64,000 nt of DNA from an uncultured Lachnospiraceae bacterium (GTDB taxonomy: Bacteria > Bacillota > Clostridia > Lachnospirales > Lachnospiraceae), in NCBI GenBank assembly GCA_945919795.1, contig CAMEJJ010000006.1, positions 1 through 64,000 on the forward strand. Reading direction: 5' to 3'. Position numbers and translations under genes: made by a program. Each line of letters begins with the position of its first letter. The first letter of the stretch is position 1. A model generated the notes under the pieces. That model saw nothing but the letters and a program-made list of their open reading frames with translations. It did not search any database and was not told where the DNA came from. Below, in pieces: positions 55,474 to 64,000 of the stretch.

Positions 55474-58400
55474 TCAGATTGTGGCAATATCAATCAGATT
55501 TAATTTTTCTTTCTTTCCGTTTTCCAAACTTGTCAGAAGTGCATTTGCCGTATCTAAGCTTGTCAGACAATTGACACCGGTTTCAATCGCGGTTCTCCTG
55601 ATTAAGAAACCATCTCTTGACTTATCACGTCCCTGTGTCGGTGTGTCAATTACCAGATCGATACGGTGTCCAAGCAGTAAATCCATGACTGTCGGTGATT
55701 CCTGCTGAATCTTGTTAACCTTTCTGGCTGCAACACCGGCATCTTTTAATGCCTTTGCCGTAGAGCGTGTTGCATAAATCGTATATCCCAGTTTTTCAAA
55801 ACGTCTGCCGATTTCAATAGCTTCCCCTTTGTCCGCATCTTTTACGGTAATAATCAACTGTTTGTGCTTGGGAAGATCAATACCGGCTCCTAAAAATGCT
55901 TTATACAAAGCCTCATCAAAGCTTTCGGCAATACCAAGACATTCTCCGGTAGACTTCATTTCCGGTCCTAGGCTGATTTCCGCACCACGGATTTTTTCAA
56001 AAGAGAATACCGGCATTTTGATTGCAAAATAATCGGCTCTGGGCTGAAGTCCGGGCTCATATCCCAAATCCCTGATTTTTTTACCGATAATCACTTCGGT
56101 TGCAAGATCTACAATCGGAATTCCCGTGACCTTACTGATATAGGGAACGGTACGCGAAGATCTGGGATTGACTTCAATGACATAAACCTCATCACCCATG
56201 GCAATAAACTGAATATTAATCAGACCGATGACATGCAGTGCTTTTGCAAGACGTCTGGAATATTCCGCAATCGTCTCTCTGACCTTATCGCTGATTGTCG
56301 GTGCCGGATATACGGAAATACTATCTCCGGAATGTACACCGGTACGCTCAATATGTTCCATAATACCCGGAATTAAGATATCAGTGCCGTCACAGACAGC
56401 ATCAACTTCCAACTCTTTTCCCTGTAAATATTTATCTACCAAAATCGGATGATCTTGGGCATAACGGTTGATGACCGCCATAAACTCTTCAATCTCGGCA
56501 TCGTTTAATGCAATCTGCATGCCCTGTCCACCCAGTACATAGGATGGACGAACGAGTACCGGATAACCAAGTCTATTGGCAACTTCCTTTGCTTCTTCTG
56601 CTGTATATACGGTTCCGCCCGCTGCCCTCGGAATACCGGTTTCTTCCAAAATCTTATCAAACAACTCTCGGTCTTCGGCAGCATCCACATCTTCGGCTTT
56701 AGTACCTAAAATCGGAACTCCCATCTTCATCAGACTTTCCGTTAATTTGATTGCCGTCTGACCGCCAAACTGAACCACAGCTCCGTCCGGTTTTTCCAGA
56801 CGGACAATGTTTTCCACATCCTCCGGTGTCAAAGGCTCAAAATACAATTTGTCCGCAATGTCAAAGTCGGTGGAAACTGTTTCCGGATTGTTATTTACGA
56901 TAATGGTTTCATAGCCTGCTTTTGAAAATGCCCATGTGGCATGAACGGAACAATAATCAAATTCTACACCCTGGCCGATACGGATCGGACCGGAGCCCAA
57001 AACCAGAACTTTCTTTTCCGGTCTTGTTTCTACGGCTTCATTTTCGGAACCGAATACGGAATAGTAATACGGGGTAGCCGCCTCAAACTCTGCAGCACAG
57101 GTATCTACCATCTTGAATGCGGCAACAATACCATTGTCATAACGCATCTGACGAATCTCTGTCTCGCTCTTTCCGGTAAGCTTTGCAATCACACTATCCG
57201 GGAATTCCAGACGTTTCGCCTCTTTTAGCAACTCTACTGTAAGGTTAGAGTTTTTTAATTCTTGTTCCATCTCAACCAGAATGGCGATTTTATCAATAAA
57301 CCAGATATCAACTTTGGTAATATCATGAATGGTTTCATAATCCATTCCTTTGCGGATTGCTTCCGCAATAATAAAGATGCGCTGGTCATCTACAATTTGC
57401 AAACGCTCCTTTAAATCTTCCACGGAATATTCCGAAAAATCATAACTCATTAAGGAATCGACATGCTGCTCTAAAGAACGGAGTGCTTTCATCAAAGCCC
57501 CTTCAAAATTATTGCAGATACTCATGACCTCGCCGGTCGCTTTCATCTGTGTGGTAAGCGTGCGCTTTGCGGTAATGAATTTATCAAAAGGAAGCCTTGG
57601 CATCTTTACGACACAGTAATCCAACGTCGGCTCAAAGCTGGCATAGGTCTTGCCGGTAATGGCATTTTTGATTTCATCGAGTGTATAGCCTAAAGCAATC
57701 TTGGCAGCAACTTTGGCAATGGGATAACCCGTCGCTTTGGATGCAAGTGCAGAAGAACGGCTTACACGCGGATTTACTTCGATAACACAGTATTCAAAAC
57801 TCGTAGGGTGCAATGCAAACTGAACATTGCAGCCACCGGTAATCTGAAGTTCATCAATAATATTGAGTGCGGCAGTACGAAGCATCTGGTACTCCTTATC
57901 ACCCAAGGTCTGGGAAGGTGCCACAACAATACTGTCACCGGTATGAACACCGACAGGGTCAATATTTTCCATATTACATACGGTAATACAGTTGCCTGCA
58001 CTATCGCGCATCACTTCATATTCGATTTCTTTCCAGCCGGCAATACAACGCTCAACCAAAACCTGTCCAACACGGGAAAGACGAAGTCCGTTTTCCAGAA
58101 TTTCTTCCAGTTCTGCCTGATTATGTGCAATACCGCCGCCGGAACCCCCAAGCGTATATGCCGGACGAAGCACCACGGGATATCCGATGGTATTGGTAAA
58201 TGCAACACCATCTTCCACATTTTCCACAACTAAAGATGCAGCACAGGGTTCTCCGATTTTTTCCATCGTATCTTTGAATTCCTGACGATCTTCCGCTTTT
58301 TTGATGGTTGTGGCTGTCGTTCCGAGCAAAGTCACATTGTGGGATTTTAAGAACCCGCTTTCCTCTAACTCCATACCCAGATTCAGTCCGGCCTGTCCTC

Positions 58401-58671
58401 CAAGGGTCGGCAGAATACTGTCCGGTTTTTCTTTCTCAATTAGCTGCTCTAATACCTTAACCGTCAGAGGCTCAATATACACTCTGTCCGCGATATTTTT
58501 ATCGGTCATAATGGTGGCAGGGTTGGAATTGACCAAAACAACCTCCACACCTTCTTCTTTTAATGATCTGCAGGCCTGTGTTCCCGCATAATCAAATTCT
58601 GCTGCCTGACCAATTACAATCGGTCCGGAACCAATTACCAGTACTTTTTTAACATTGGGATTCTTAGGCAT
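55474..58671 (-). CDS. carB: Carbamoyl-phosphate synthase large chain
   Basis: A 1065-aa enzyme with the doubled ATP-grasp plan. GSGPIVIGQAAEFDYAGTQA (about 13-32) and its second copy GSGPIRIGQGVEFDYCSVHA (about 560) mark the two halves, followed by an allosteric MGS-like domain (about 935-1060) with ATRSTAKALKDAGV. It makes carbamoyl phosphate for pyrimidine and arginine synthesis with CarA. It overlaps carA by 8 bases. Confidence 0.97.
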   Translation of the reverse strand: MPKNPNVKKVLVIGSGPIVIGQAAEFDYAGTQACRSLKEEGVEVVLVNSNPATIMTDKNIADRVYIEPLTVKVLEQLIEKEKPDSILPTLGGQAGLNLGMELEESGFLKSHNVTLLGTTATTIKKAEDRQEFKDTMEKIGEPCAASLVVENVEDGVAFTNTIGYPVVLRPAYTLGGSGGGIAHNQAELEEILENGLRLSRVGQVLVERCIAGWKEIEYEVMRDSAGNCITVCNMENIDPVGVHTGDSIVVAPSQTLGDKEYQMLRTAALNIIDELQITGGCNVQFALHPTSFEYCVIEVNPRVSRSSALASKATGYPIAKVAAKIALGYTLDEIKNAITGKTYASFEPTLDYCVVKMPRLPFDKFITAKRTLTTQMKATGEVMSICNNFEGALMKALRSLEQHVDSLMSYDFSEYSVEDLKERLQIVDDQRIFIIAEAIRKGMDYETIHDITKVDIWFIDKIAILVEMEQELKNSNLTVELLKEAKRLEFPDSVIAKLTGKSETEIRQMRYDNGIVAAFKMVDTCAAEFEAATPYYYSVFGSENEAVETRPEKKVLVLGSGPIRIGQGVEFDYCSVHATWAFSKAGYETIIVNNNPETVSTDFDIADKLYFEPLTPEDVENIVRLEKPDGAVVQFGGQTAIKLTESLMKMGVPILGTKAEDVDAAEDRELFDKILEETGIPRAAGGTVYTAEEAKEVANRLGYPVLVRPSYVLGGQGMQIALNDAEIEEFMAVINRYAQDHPILVDKYLQGKELEVDAVCDGTDILIPGIMEHIERTGVHSGDSISVYPAPTISDKVRETIAEYSRRLAKALHVIGLINIQFIAMGDEVYVIEVNPRSSRTVPYISKVTGIPIVDLATEVIIGKKIRDLGYEPGLQPRADYFAIKMPVFSFEKIRGAEISLGPEMKSTGECLGIAESFDEALYKAFLGAGIDLPKHKQLIITVKDADKGEAIEIGRRFEKLGYTIYATRSTAKALKDAGVAARKVNKIQQESPTVMDLLLGHRIDLVIDTPTQGRDKSRDGFLIRRTAIETGVNCLTSLDTANALLTSLENGKKEKLNLIDIATI

Positions 58672-59839
58672 CTTTCTCCACCTCCATCATCTGAATAAAC
58701 CGATCAAACAAGTAACCCGAATCCTGAGGTCCGGGACATGCTTCCGGATGGAACTGGACTGTGAAAATATTTTTGCCCGTATACGCAAGTCCTTCACAGG
58801 TGCCATCATTTACATTGACAAATGCCGGAGTGGCAATGGAAGGATCAAGCCTCTCCATATCCACAACATAACCGTGATTTTGAGAAGAAATATATACTCT
58901 TCCTGTCGCCAAATCCTTAACCGGATGATTTCCGCCCCTGTGGCCGTATTTCATCTTGTAAGTATCTGCTCCCGTTGCTAATGCCATCAACTGATGTCCC
59001 AGGCAAATGGCAAAAATCGGAACGTTGCTTTCATATAACTTTTTGATATTTTCTATTACGACTGTACAAGTCTTGGGATCTCCCGGCCCGTTTGATAACA
59101 TAATACCGTCCGGCTGATCCGCCAAAATTTCTTCTGCAGAGGTGCGTGCCGGATAAACCGTCACATCGCATCCTCTCTGAACAAGATTTCTCGCAATATT
59201 ATCTTTGGCTCCCAAATCCAGAAGAACCACTTTTTTTCCGGCACCGTTTAATGCTCTGACCAAAGACGGTCTCATTTCTTTTTCGCCGGTGTATTTAGCA
59301 GAACCGGATATCGGTCCGTTTTCTGAAAGATCCGAAGAACCTTTTAAACTGTATTTTTGCTCACATGTAACAATATCAACCACATTACCTACCGTATAGG
59401 CTTTTAACTTTTCTTTTATCAATTCAAGATCCGTAGGCTCATGGGTCGTAATCATTCCGTTCATGGTGCCCTTTTCCCGTAAAATCTTGGTCAGGGCTCT
59501 TGTATCAATACCGGCAATCCCCGGAATGTCATACTCACACAAAACATCCTGAATTGTTGCATTACAACGAAAGTTACTGGGAATACGGGAAAGTTCTCTG
59601 ACAATAAATCCGTCAGGCCAGATCTTTCTTGATTCCATATCCTCTCTGCATATACCATAGTTGCCAATTAACGGATAGGTCATGCAAACCGCCTGTCCCG
59701 CATACGAGGGGTCGGTTAACACTTCCAGATAGCCTGCCATCGAAGTATTGAATACGATTTCACTGATAACCTCTTTATCAGCGCCGATATGCGTTCCTTC
59801 AAAAACAGTACCATCTTCCAAGATTAAAAATGCCTTCAT
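58664..59839 (-). CDS. carA: Carbamoyl-phosphate synthase small chain
   Basis: A 391-aa glutaminase subunit that feeds ammonia to CarB. The N-terminal CPSase domain is followed by a class I amidotransferase with nucleophile Cys in ICLGHQLMALA (about 270) and His/Glu in QFHPEACPGP (about 358). The ATG at 59839 has AGGTGA 5 bases upstream, preferred over an upstream in-frame start. The leader is only about 30 bases, so no PyrR attenuator is present. Confidence 0.96.
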   Translation of the reverse strand: MKAFLILEDGTVFEGTHIGADKEVISEIVFNTSMAGYLEVLTDPSYAGQAVCMTYPLIGNYGICREDMESRKIWPDGFIVRELSRIPSNFRCNATIQDVLCEYDIPGIAGIDTRALTKILREKGTMNGMITTHEPTDLELIKEKLKAYTVGNVVDIVTCEQKYSLKGSSDLSENGPISGSAKYTGEKEMRPSLVRALNGAGKKVVLLDLGAKDNIARNLVQRGCDVTVYPARTSAEEILADQPDGIMLSNGPGDPKTCTVVIENIKKLYESNVPIFAICLGHQLMALATGADTYKMKYGHRGGNHPVKDLATGRVYISSQNHGYVVDMERLDPSIATPAFVNVNDGTCEGLAYTGKNIFTVQFHPEACPGPQDSGYLFDRFIQMMEVEKDA

Positions 59840-59875
59840 TGCTGTCACCTGCTTATCCTTTCGCATAATCGACTA

Positions 59876-59905
59876 ATTATAGCACATACAGCCATCCATT
59901 TTCAA
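59876..59905 (-). promoter_or_regulatory. Promoter of carAB
   Basis: On the minus strand TTGAAA (59905-59900), 18-base spacer and TATAAT (59881-59876), with TG just upstream of the -10. The plus-strand region 59906-60145 shows no gene and no clear signal. Confidence 0.8.
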
Positions 59906-60145
59906 CTATCTTGGTCTGTTTTCTACTGATTTTCGCCATGAAGAAAAAACATTTTTCAACAGTTTTTTGCTGAATTCGGGGGGGCCTTACAGAAATCTAT
60001 ATCTTTATCCGCCTCGCACTTCGGTTTTTAGTCATTCTAAGCGGTATGCTCATAAAATATTTATAAATGCCCGGTTTCAAAACTCAGACTTCGTCTTCAG
60101 ACAGTTGAAAAACGAATTCGAAAAGTGAATTTTATATAATTTTTC

Positions 60146-60174
60146 TTGCTTATAATAAGTATATAAAATATGAT
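60146..60174 (+). promoter_or_regulatory. Promoter of the moxR operon
   Basis: TTGCTT (60146-60151), 17-base spacer and TATGAT (60169-60174). The predicted start, 7 bases on, falls at the A of AGGGTC, exactly where the leader hairpin begins. Confidence 0.65.
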
Positions 60175-60181
60175 ATATATA

Positions 60182-60300
60182 GGGTCAAAAATAACAATTC
60201 GTTCCTGCTTGCAGGATAAGAATTGTTATTTATTGACCCGCCCACACATGAGCAAGTAGTGATTTTCGATAGAAAATCAACGGATTGCGAATGGGTGGAG
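60182..60300 (+). promoter_or_regulatory. Structured 5' leader of the moxR operon
   Basis: The first hairpin (60182-60239) has stems GGGTCAA/TTGACCC and AATAACAATTC/GAATTGTTATT and a CCTG-CTTG-CAGG tip. A second composite stem follows (60241-60295): CCCA/TGGG, GCAA/TTGC and GATTTTC/GAAAATC with loop GATA. The first hairpin has the same frame and cap as the chemoreceptor leader at 28850-28904, with a different but pairing stem. It resembles no riboswitch I can name. Confidence 0.65.
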
Positions 60301-60322
60301 AAATAATAAAAAGGGGTTTCAT

Positions 60323-61252
60323 ATGAATCAGGCATTAGCATCTGTAAAAGAAGAAATTAAAAAGGTCATCCGGGGCAAAGATGATGTATTGGACATGGTA
60401 TTATGTACGCTCCTCGCCAAAGGACATATTCTTTTAGAAGACATTCCGGGCGTCGGCAAAACCACGCTGGCAGTCGCACTAAGCCGTGCTATCGGCTTAT
60501 CCTACAAAAGAATGCAGTTTACACCGGACGTTTTACCCAGTGATATTCTCGGTTTCTCCATGTACGATAAAGAAACCGGCAATTTTGAATTCCGAAAAGG
60601 CGCTATTTTTACCAATCTGTTTTTAGCCGATGAAATAAACCGAACCTCACCCAAAACACAATCTGCTTTGTTAGAGGTTATGGAGGAACGACGTGTCAGC
60701 ATCGAAGGCGTAACTTACAGCTTAGAGCCGCCTTTCTTTGTCATTGCCACACAAAATCCCATTGGTGCATCCGGCACCCAGAAATTACCGGATTCACAGC
60801 TTGACCGATTTTTTGTGCGTCTAAGTCTCGGTTACCCTGACCATAAATCCGCAACCGAAATCTTAAAAGGTCATTCCATGGAACATATTGATGAAGTCGC
60901 ATCTGTTATGAATACGGCAGATTTGTTAAATCTTCAGAATAAAGCCGATGCCGTTTTCGCAAGTGACGCTATTTGTGATTATATTGTATCCCTTACCGAA
61001 GCAACCAGAAACACGGATTTACTAACCCAGGGGATTTCTCCCCGAGGCTCCCTTGCTATTCTAAAAATGGCAAAGGCATATGCCTGCTATCAGGACAGGG
61101 ATTATGTCATTCCACAGGATATTCACAAAATATTTTATTCGGTATGCAACCACCGTATGATTTTATCTACCAAAGCCAAAGCATCCGGAAAGGACACTGC
61201 TGATATTGTACAGCAAACATTGGATCTGGTTCCTGTACCAGAGCTATCTTGA
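60323..61252 (+). CDS. MoxR-family AAA+ ATPase
   Basis: A 309-aa AAA+ chaperone-like ATPase. Walker A is IPGVGKTT (about 41-48), Walker B is LFLADEINR (about 101-109), and sensor I is VIATQNP (about 141). The C-terminal lid domain is complete. MoxR proteins work with DUF58 proteins, which follows here, often in maturation of complexes or envelope stress. AGGGG lies 7 bases before the ATG. It heads a three-gene unit behind a structured leader. Confidence 0.93.
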   Translation: MNQALASVKEEIKKVIRGKDDVLDMVLCTLLAKGHILLEDIPGVGKTTLAVALSRAIGLSYKRMQFTPDVLPSDILGFSMYDKETGNFEFRKGAIFTNLFLADEINRTSPKTQSALLEVMEERRVSIEGVTYSLEPPFFVIATQNPIGASGTQKLPDSQLDRFFVRLSLGYPDHKSATEILKGHSMEHIDEVASVMNTADLLNLQNKADAVFASDAICDYIVSLTEATRNTDLLTQGISPRGSLAILKMAKAYACYQDRDYVIPQDIHKIFYSVCNHRMILSTKAKASGKDTADIVQQTLDLVPVPELS

Positions 61253-61256
61253 TTCC

Positions 61257-61290
61257 AAAGCTTTCCTGATTTTAAGCTTTCCTTTTTCCT
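61257..61290 (+). terminator. Weak terminator or attenuator between moxR and DUF58
   Basis: AAAGCTT (61257-61263) pairs with AAGCTTT (61274-61280), followed by CCTTTTTCC. It may lower expression of the downstream genes. Confidence 0.45.
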
Positions 61291-61327
61291 GTTTTTCTTC
61301 GTTTTATGACACCGGAGGCTTTTGCAT

Positions 61328-62395
61328 ATGAAAAAACACCTTGCACCAAGTATTTTGGGCTCTTTTATCTCATATTTGTTCTTTATTCTGATGTCTGTTT
61401 TTTTTGCTTTCTTCTATCAACAGACTTTCTTTTATATGCTCGTAGTTTTGGAACTGTGTCTTCCAGCTATCTCCTATTATCTGTCAAAACGCTGTTTTCA
61501 TAATCTCCAGCCTGTTCTGATAATTCATCCGAATACGACACAAAAAGGCTGCACTGCAAATATCATCGTACAGATCAAAAATCCTACAAAACTACCATTC
61601 TCTTCCATTGCCGCAACCCTGTCCTTTTGTTCTTTTTTCTATCGTGATGAAGATCAAAAAACACATTTGCTTTCCCTGCGGGCTCATTCCGATAATCAGC
61701 TCGAATTTCCGGTCACTTTGACAAAATGCGGCTTATATGAAGCTTCTGTTTTACAAATAGAAGGTTTTGATTATCTGCATCTTTTTCATTTTCAAAAAAG
61801 TTGCGATTTAAAAGCACAGATACGTATTTTCCCGACTTTGCGGGTTGGTGAAATCAAGCATGAGGCAATCTATACAGAGGGGTTTGATGAATTTGAAGAA
61901 TCGGAAAAAAAGGGGAATGTATCCTCCAATGTAACCGATATCCGTGAATACAGACCCGGTGACCGGTTGCAGAAAATTCACTGGAAACTTTCTTCCAAAA
62001 TCGACAAACTCATGGTAAAAGAAAACGAGGCTACATCGACCAATGAATTCTTTTTACTCTTAGAGCTATACCAACCGTCCAAAGACACATGCGCTCTTGA
62101 CGCATCTTTATCTGATGTGCTTGACCGTGCTTTGGAAGAGGCACACAGTCTGGCACTGGAATTGATAGAAGCACAGGAAATTTTTGTTTTTGCATATTAT
62201 TCCACAACTCGAGAAGATTTTGTTATGTCAACCATTCGTTGTAAAGAAGACCTGACCAATGCTTTTTCGGAATGCTTTTATGAACCGGCATATGAAACCG
62301 AAAATCTGGCACTTGATATCTATGAAAAATCCGGTCTTCACAAAGGTACCCTATTACATGTAACTCACAAAGGAGTCGACGATGTCACTGCTTAA
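61328..62395 (+). CDS. DUF58 domain protein
   Basis: A 355-aa membrane-anchored protein. Two close N-terminal helices (about 10-55) are followed by a beta-rich region and the DUF58 motif DIREYRPGDRLQKIHWKLSS (about 204-223). A von Willebrand A-like fold is expected at the C terminus. Such proteins partner MoxR ATPases. GGAGG lies 10 bases before the ATG at 61328. The end overlaps the next gene by 14 bases. Confidence 0.9.
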   Translation: MKKHLAPSILGSFISYLFFILMSVFFAFFYQQTFFYMLVVLELCLPAISYYLSKRCFHNLQPVLIIHPNTTQKGCTANIIVQIKNPTKLPFSSIAATLSFCSFFYRDEDQKTHLLSLRAHSDNQLEFPVTLTKCGLYEASVLQIEGFDYLHLFHFQKSCDLKAQIRIFPTLRVGEIKHEAIYTEGFDEFEESEKKGNVSSNVTDIREYRPGDRLQKIHWKLSSKIDKLMVKENEATSTNEFFLLLELYQPSKDTCALDASLSDVLDRALEEAHSLALELIEAQEIFVFAYYSTTREDFVMSTIRCKEDLTNAFSECFYEPAYETENLALDIYEKSGLHKGTLLHVTHKGVDDVTA

Positions 62396-64000
62396 TCCGT
62401 CATTATTCCGAAAAAAGAATATCGTTACCCAAGAAGAAGCACCATTTTCCGGATTTGTCCTGCAGGATAATCAGAAACACGACGAAAACGATACGCTCAT
62501 TCACTGCTTGGTAAAAGGCTCCATTATTTTTTCCGCTACGTTTGGATGCATCCATGGAGTCTTGACAGAATTTCGTATTTCTTACAACTACGCCTCCGTC
62601 TTTACTGTTATTTTTCTGGTATCCATGGCATTATCCTTTATGCATGTCAGAAAATGGATTTTTAACATTGGTTATCCGGTTTTGTTTTTGCTGTTTACAA
62701 GTGCCCTGTTTCGGAACCGTACACTTGCAAACAGTGGTTTTCAGGCCTTTATCAATATTTTTAACGAAGCTTACAGCAAACATTTTCTGCTTAATTTCAC
62801 CCGTGAATCTACAGAACTTGTATCCAATCGTTTTTTGGCTGTAACTACAACCGCTATTTTTGTCGGCATTTTCATTGCCATTTTGATCAATGTCGCCATC
62901 TTCAATGACATGTATTATTTATCCGTATTCAATTTTACCTTCTGGCCTTTGCAGTTGGGTATTTATATCGGCCAATATCCATCCTATGTAGCATTTGTTT
63001 TTGTTTTTTATGCTTTTTTTGCCACATGTTTTTTAAAACTGAGCGGTCACTATCATTTTATTCATTCCGGGAAGCAGAAAACCTATCATTTTTCTTATCA
63101 AAAGAAAGATAAATCTTATGTATTTCACAAATCAAATGCACGCACCATGGCCGGTTTATGTACATTTGCAGGCATTATTGCCTTGTTTTTTTCCATCTTC
63201 TGTTCCTTAAGTGTAAAAAGCTCGGAAAGCGAAGCCTTACACTCCGGTTCCTTAAAAAGTTCTTTGGATGAAAATGTTAAAATTCTGGTACAGTCCGGTA
63301 TTTCCGGAATGTTTAACCGTTATGAAGCAACCGGCGGAATGAGCGGCGGCAAACTGGGTGGTGTCAGAAGCGTACGCCCCGATTACGAAACCGACCTGAT
63401 TGTCACCTTTGTTCCCTATGCTTTTGAACGGATTTATTTAAAAAGTTATACCGGTGCATTCTATACATCGACCGAATGGCTGGCACCTACACAGGAAAAT
63501 GGTTATATTTACAGCAATGTCGATGAAAATCAGATTGCTTTCATGGAAAGCAAAACCATGTATGAGCTAATGTTTAATCAGATTGCACCACTCATGAGTG
63601 CAAAAATGAAAATTGAAAATGTAGATGCATCCACCAATTACCTGTATCTTCCATATTTTACTTCCAATGCCCCGGATCACAGCCGGGTAACAAAAGAAAG
63701 TACACTAACCGGAGTATCTGCTCTTGATCAGACGATTGAGGTATCATTTATTCCTTATTCCGTATCCAATTACGGCATTTCCAATTCCGATGCCAACCTA
63801 TACGATTTTTATAAAACCGAAGAAGAACAGGAAATGGTGCGTGCATATAAAACGGAAGCCTACAATAACTATTTATCCATTCCGATGTCCATCCGCGATG
63901 AAATTGATTCTTACCACGAACTCATCGGAGAAAGTCCGGATATGGATGAACAGATTACCATGATTCGCGACTTTTTGTATTCCAATTACACCTATGATAT
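62382..64000 (+). CDS. Transglutaminase-like membrane protein (partial, runs off the window)
   Basis: An open frame of at least 539 codons without a stop in the window. AAAGGAG lies 6 bases before the ATG, inside the end of the DUF58 gene. About six membrane helices (about 45-290) include RTMAGLCTFAGIIALFFSIF. A large extracytoplasmic part follows, and the sequence ends at ITMIRDFLYSNYTYD, the usual lead-in to a transglutaminase core. moxR-DUF58-transglutaminase operons are common and probably act on the cell envelope. The catalytic Cys-His-Asp lie beyond the edge. Confidence 0.88.
   Translation, partial: MSLLNPSLFRKKNIVTQEEAPFSGFVLQDNQKHDENDTLIHCLVKGSIIFSATFGCIHGVLTEFRISYNYASVFTVIFLVSMALSFMHVRKWIFNIGYPVLFLLFTSALFRNRTLANSGFQAFINIFNEAYSKHFLLNFTRESTELVSNRFLAVTTTAIFVGIFIAILINVAIFNDMYYLSVFNFTFWPLQLGIYIGQYPSYVAFVFVFYAFFATCFLKLSGHYHFIHSGKQKTYHFSYQKKDKSYVFHKSNARTMAGLCTFAGIIALFFSIFCSLSVKSSESEALHSGSLKSSLDENVKILVQSGISGMFNRYEATGGMSGGKLGGVRSVRPDYETDLIVTFVPYAFERIYLKSYTGAFYTSTEWLAPTQENGYIYSNVDENQIAFMESKTMYELMFNQIAPLMSAKMKIENVDASTNYLYLPYFTSNAPDHSRVTKESTLTGVSALDQTIEVSFIPYSVSNYGISNSDANLYDFYKTEEEQEMVRAYKTEAYNNYLSIPMSIRDEIDSYHELIGESPDMDEQITMIRDFLYSNYTYD

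Noticed and set aside
59840-59905. PyrR-type attenuator before carAB
   Set aside because: The promoter leaves a leader of only about 30 bases, too short for the alternative hairpins.

Overview
The window looks like a chromosomal segment of a motile, low-GC Gram-positive anaerobe of the class Clostridia, most probably a member of the Lachnospiraceae. This rests on the cysE-cysS-mrnC-rlmB-sigH gene order, a Cys T-box, feoA/feoB with a FeoB-associated Cys-rich peptide, QueH, MecA, a YfmR/Uup-type ABC-F protein, strong AGGAGG ribosome sites, AT-rich intergenic DNA, and many chemotaxis and cyclic-di-GMP genes. The species cannot be named from sequence alone. Most genes lie on the minus strand.

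Layout. 1-5.6 kb: a 54-bp tandem array, mgtE with yigZ, and a class A penicillin-binding protein. 5.7-10.6 kb: a large membrane protein overlapping a degenerate hybrid kinase, then a coiled-coil protein. 10.7-11.3 kb: tRNA-Thr and a candidate antisense RNA/hydrophobic peptide pair. 11.3-15.8 kb: cysE-cysS-mrnC-rlmB-sigH behind a Cys-specific T-box. 16-20 kb: ABC-F ATPase, small hypotheticals and a DUF4349 lipoprotein. 20-25 kb: CPBP protease, adenine deaminase, L-asparaginase and a YeiH-type transporter, tightly packed. 25-29 kb: a PurF homologue with a ruined glutaminase site and a chemoreceptor. 29-36 kb: GGDEF protein, surE, a zinc-ribbon/LRR membrane protein, a fused spermidine-synthase-like protein and a second 54-bp array. 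36-40.3 kb: ferrous iron locus (feoB, feoA, Cys-rich peptide, DtxR-family regulator, palindromic operators, a broken Fur gene). 40.4-45.7 kb: orphan HPt, ferredoxin, CmpB-like membrane protein, second chemoreceptor, CHASE2/HD-GYP protein. 46-49.5 kb: inositol-phosphatase-like gene, tRNA-Val and tRNA-Met, an AT-rich accessory patch, ispF and greA. 49.7-60 kb: mecA, argS, queH, a GGDEF-EAL protein and carB/carA. 60-64 kb: moxR-DUF58-transglutaminase operon, cut by the right edge.

How it fits together. Cys T-box control links serine acetylation and cysteinyl-tRNA charging to uncharged tRNA-Cys. GTTAGT-N4-ACTAAC palindromes before feoB, before feoA and before a small acidic protein gene mark a metal-responsive regulon, probably run by the adjacent DtxR-family protein, while a Fur homologue in the same locus has decayed. 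Three cyclic-di-GMP proteins, two chemoreceptors, an HPt protein and a hybrid-kinase relic indicate dense sensory wiring.

The most interesting signals are: (1) a shared 5'-leader hairpin with compensating stems and a G(CUUG)C cap at the predicted transcription starts of a chemoreceptor gene and the moxR operon; (2) two arrays of one 54-bp tandem repeat family, plus several other intergenic tandem repeats; (3) a PurF-like enzyme without its catalytic Cys; (4) a possible type I toxin-antitoxin locus beside sigH; (5) the Fur pseudogene within a DtxR-type iron regulon.
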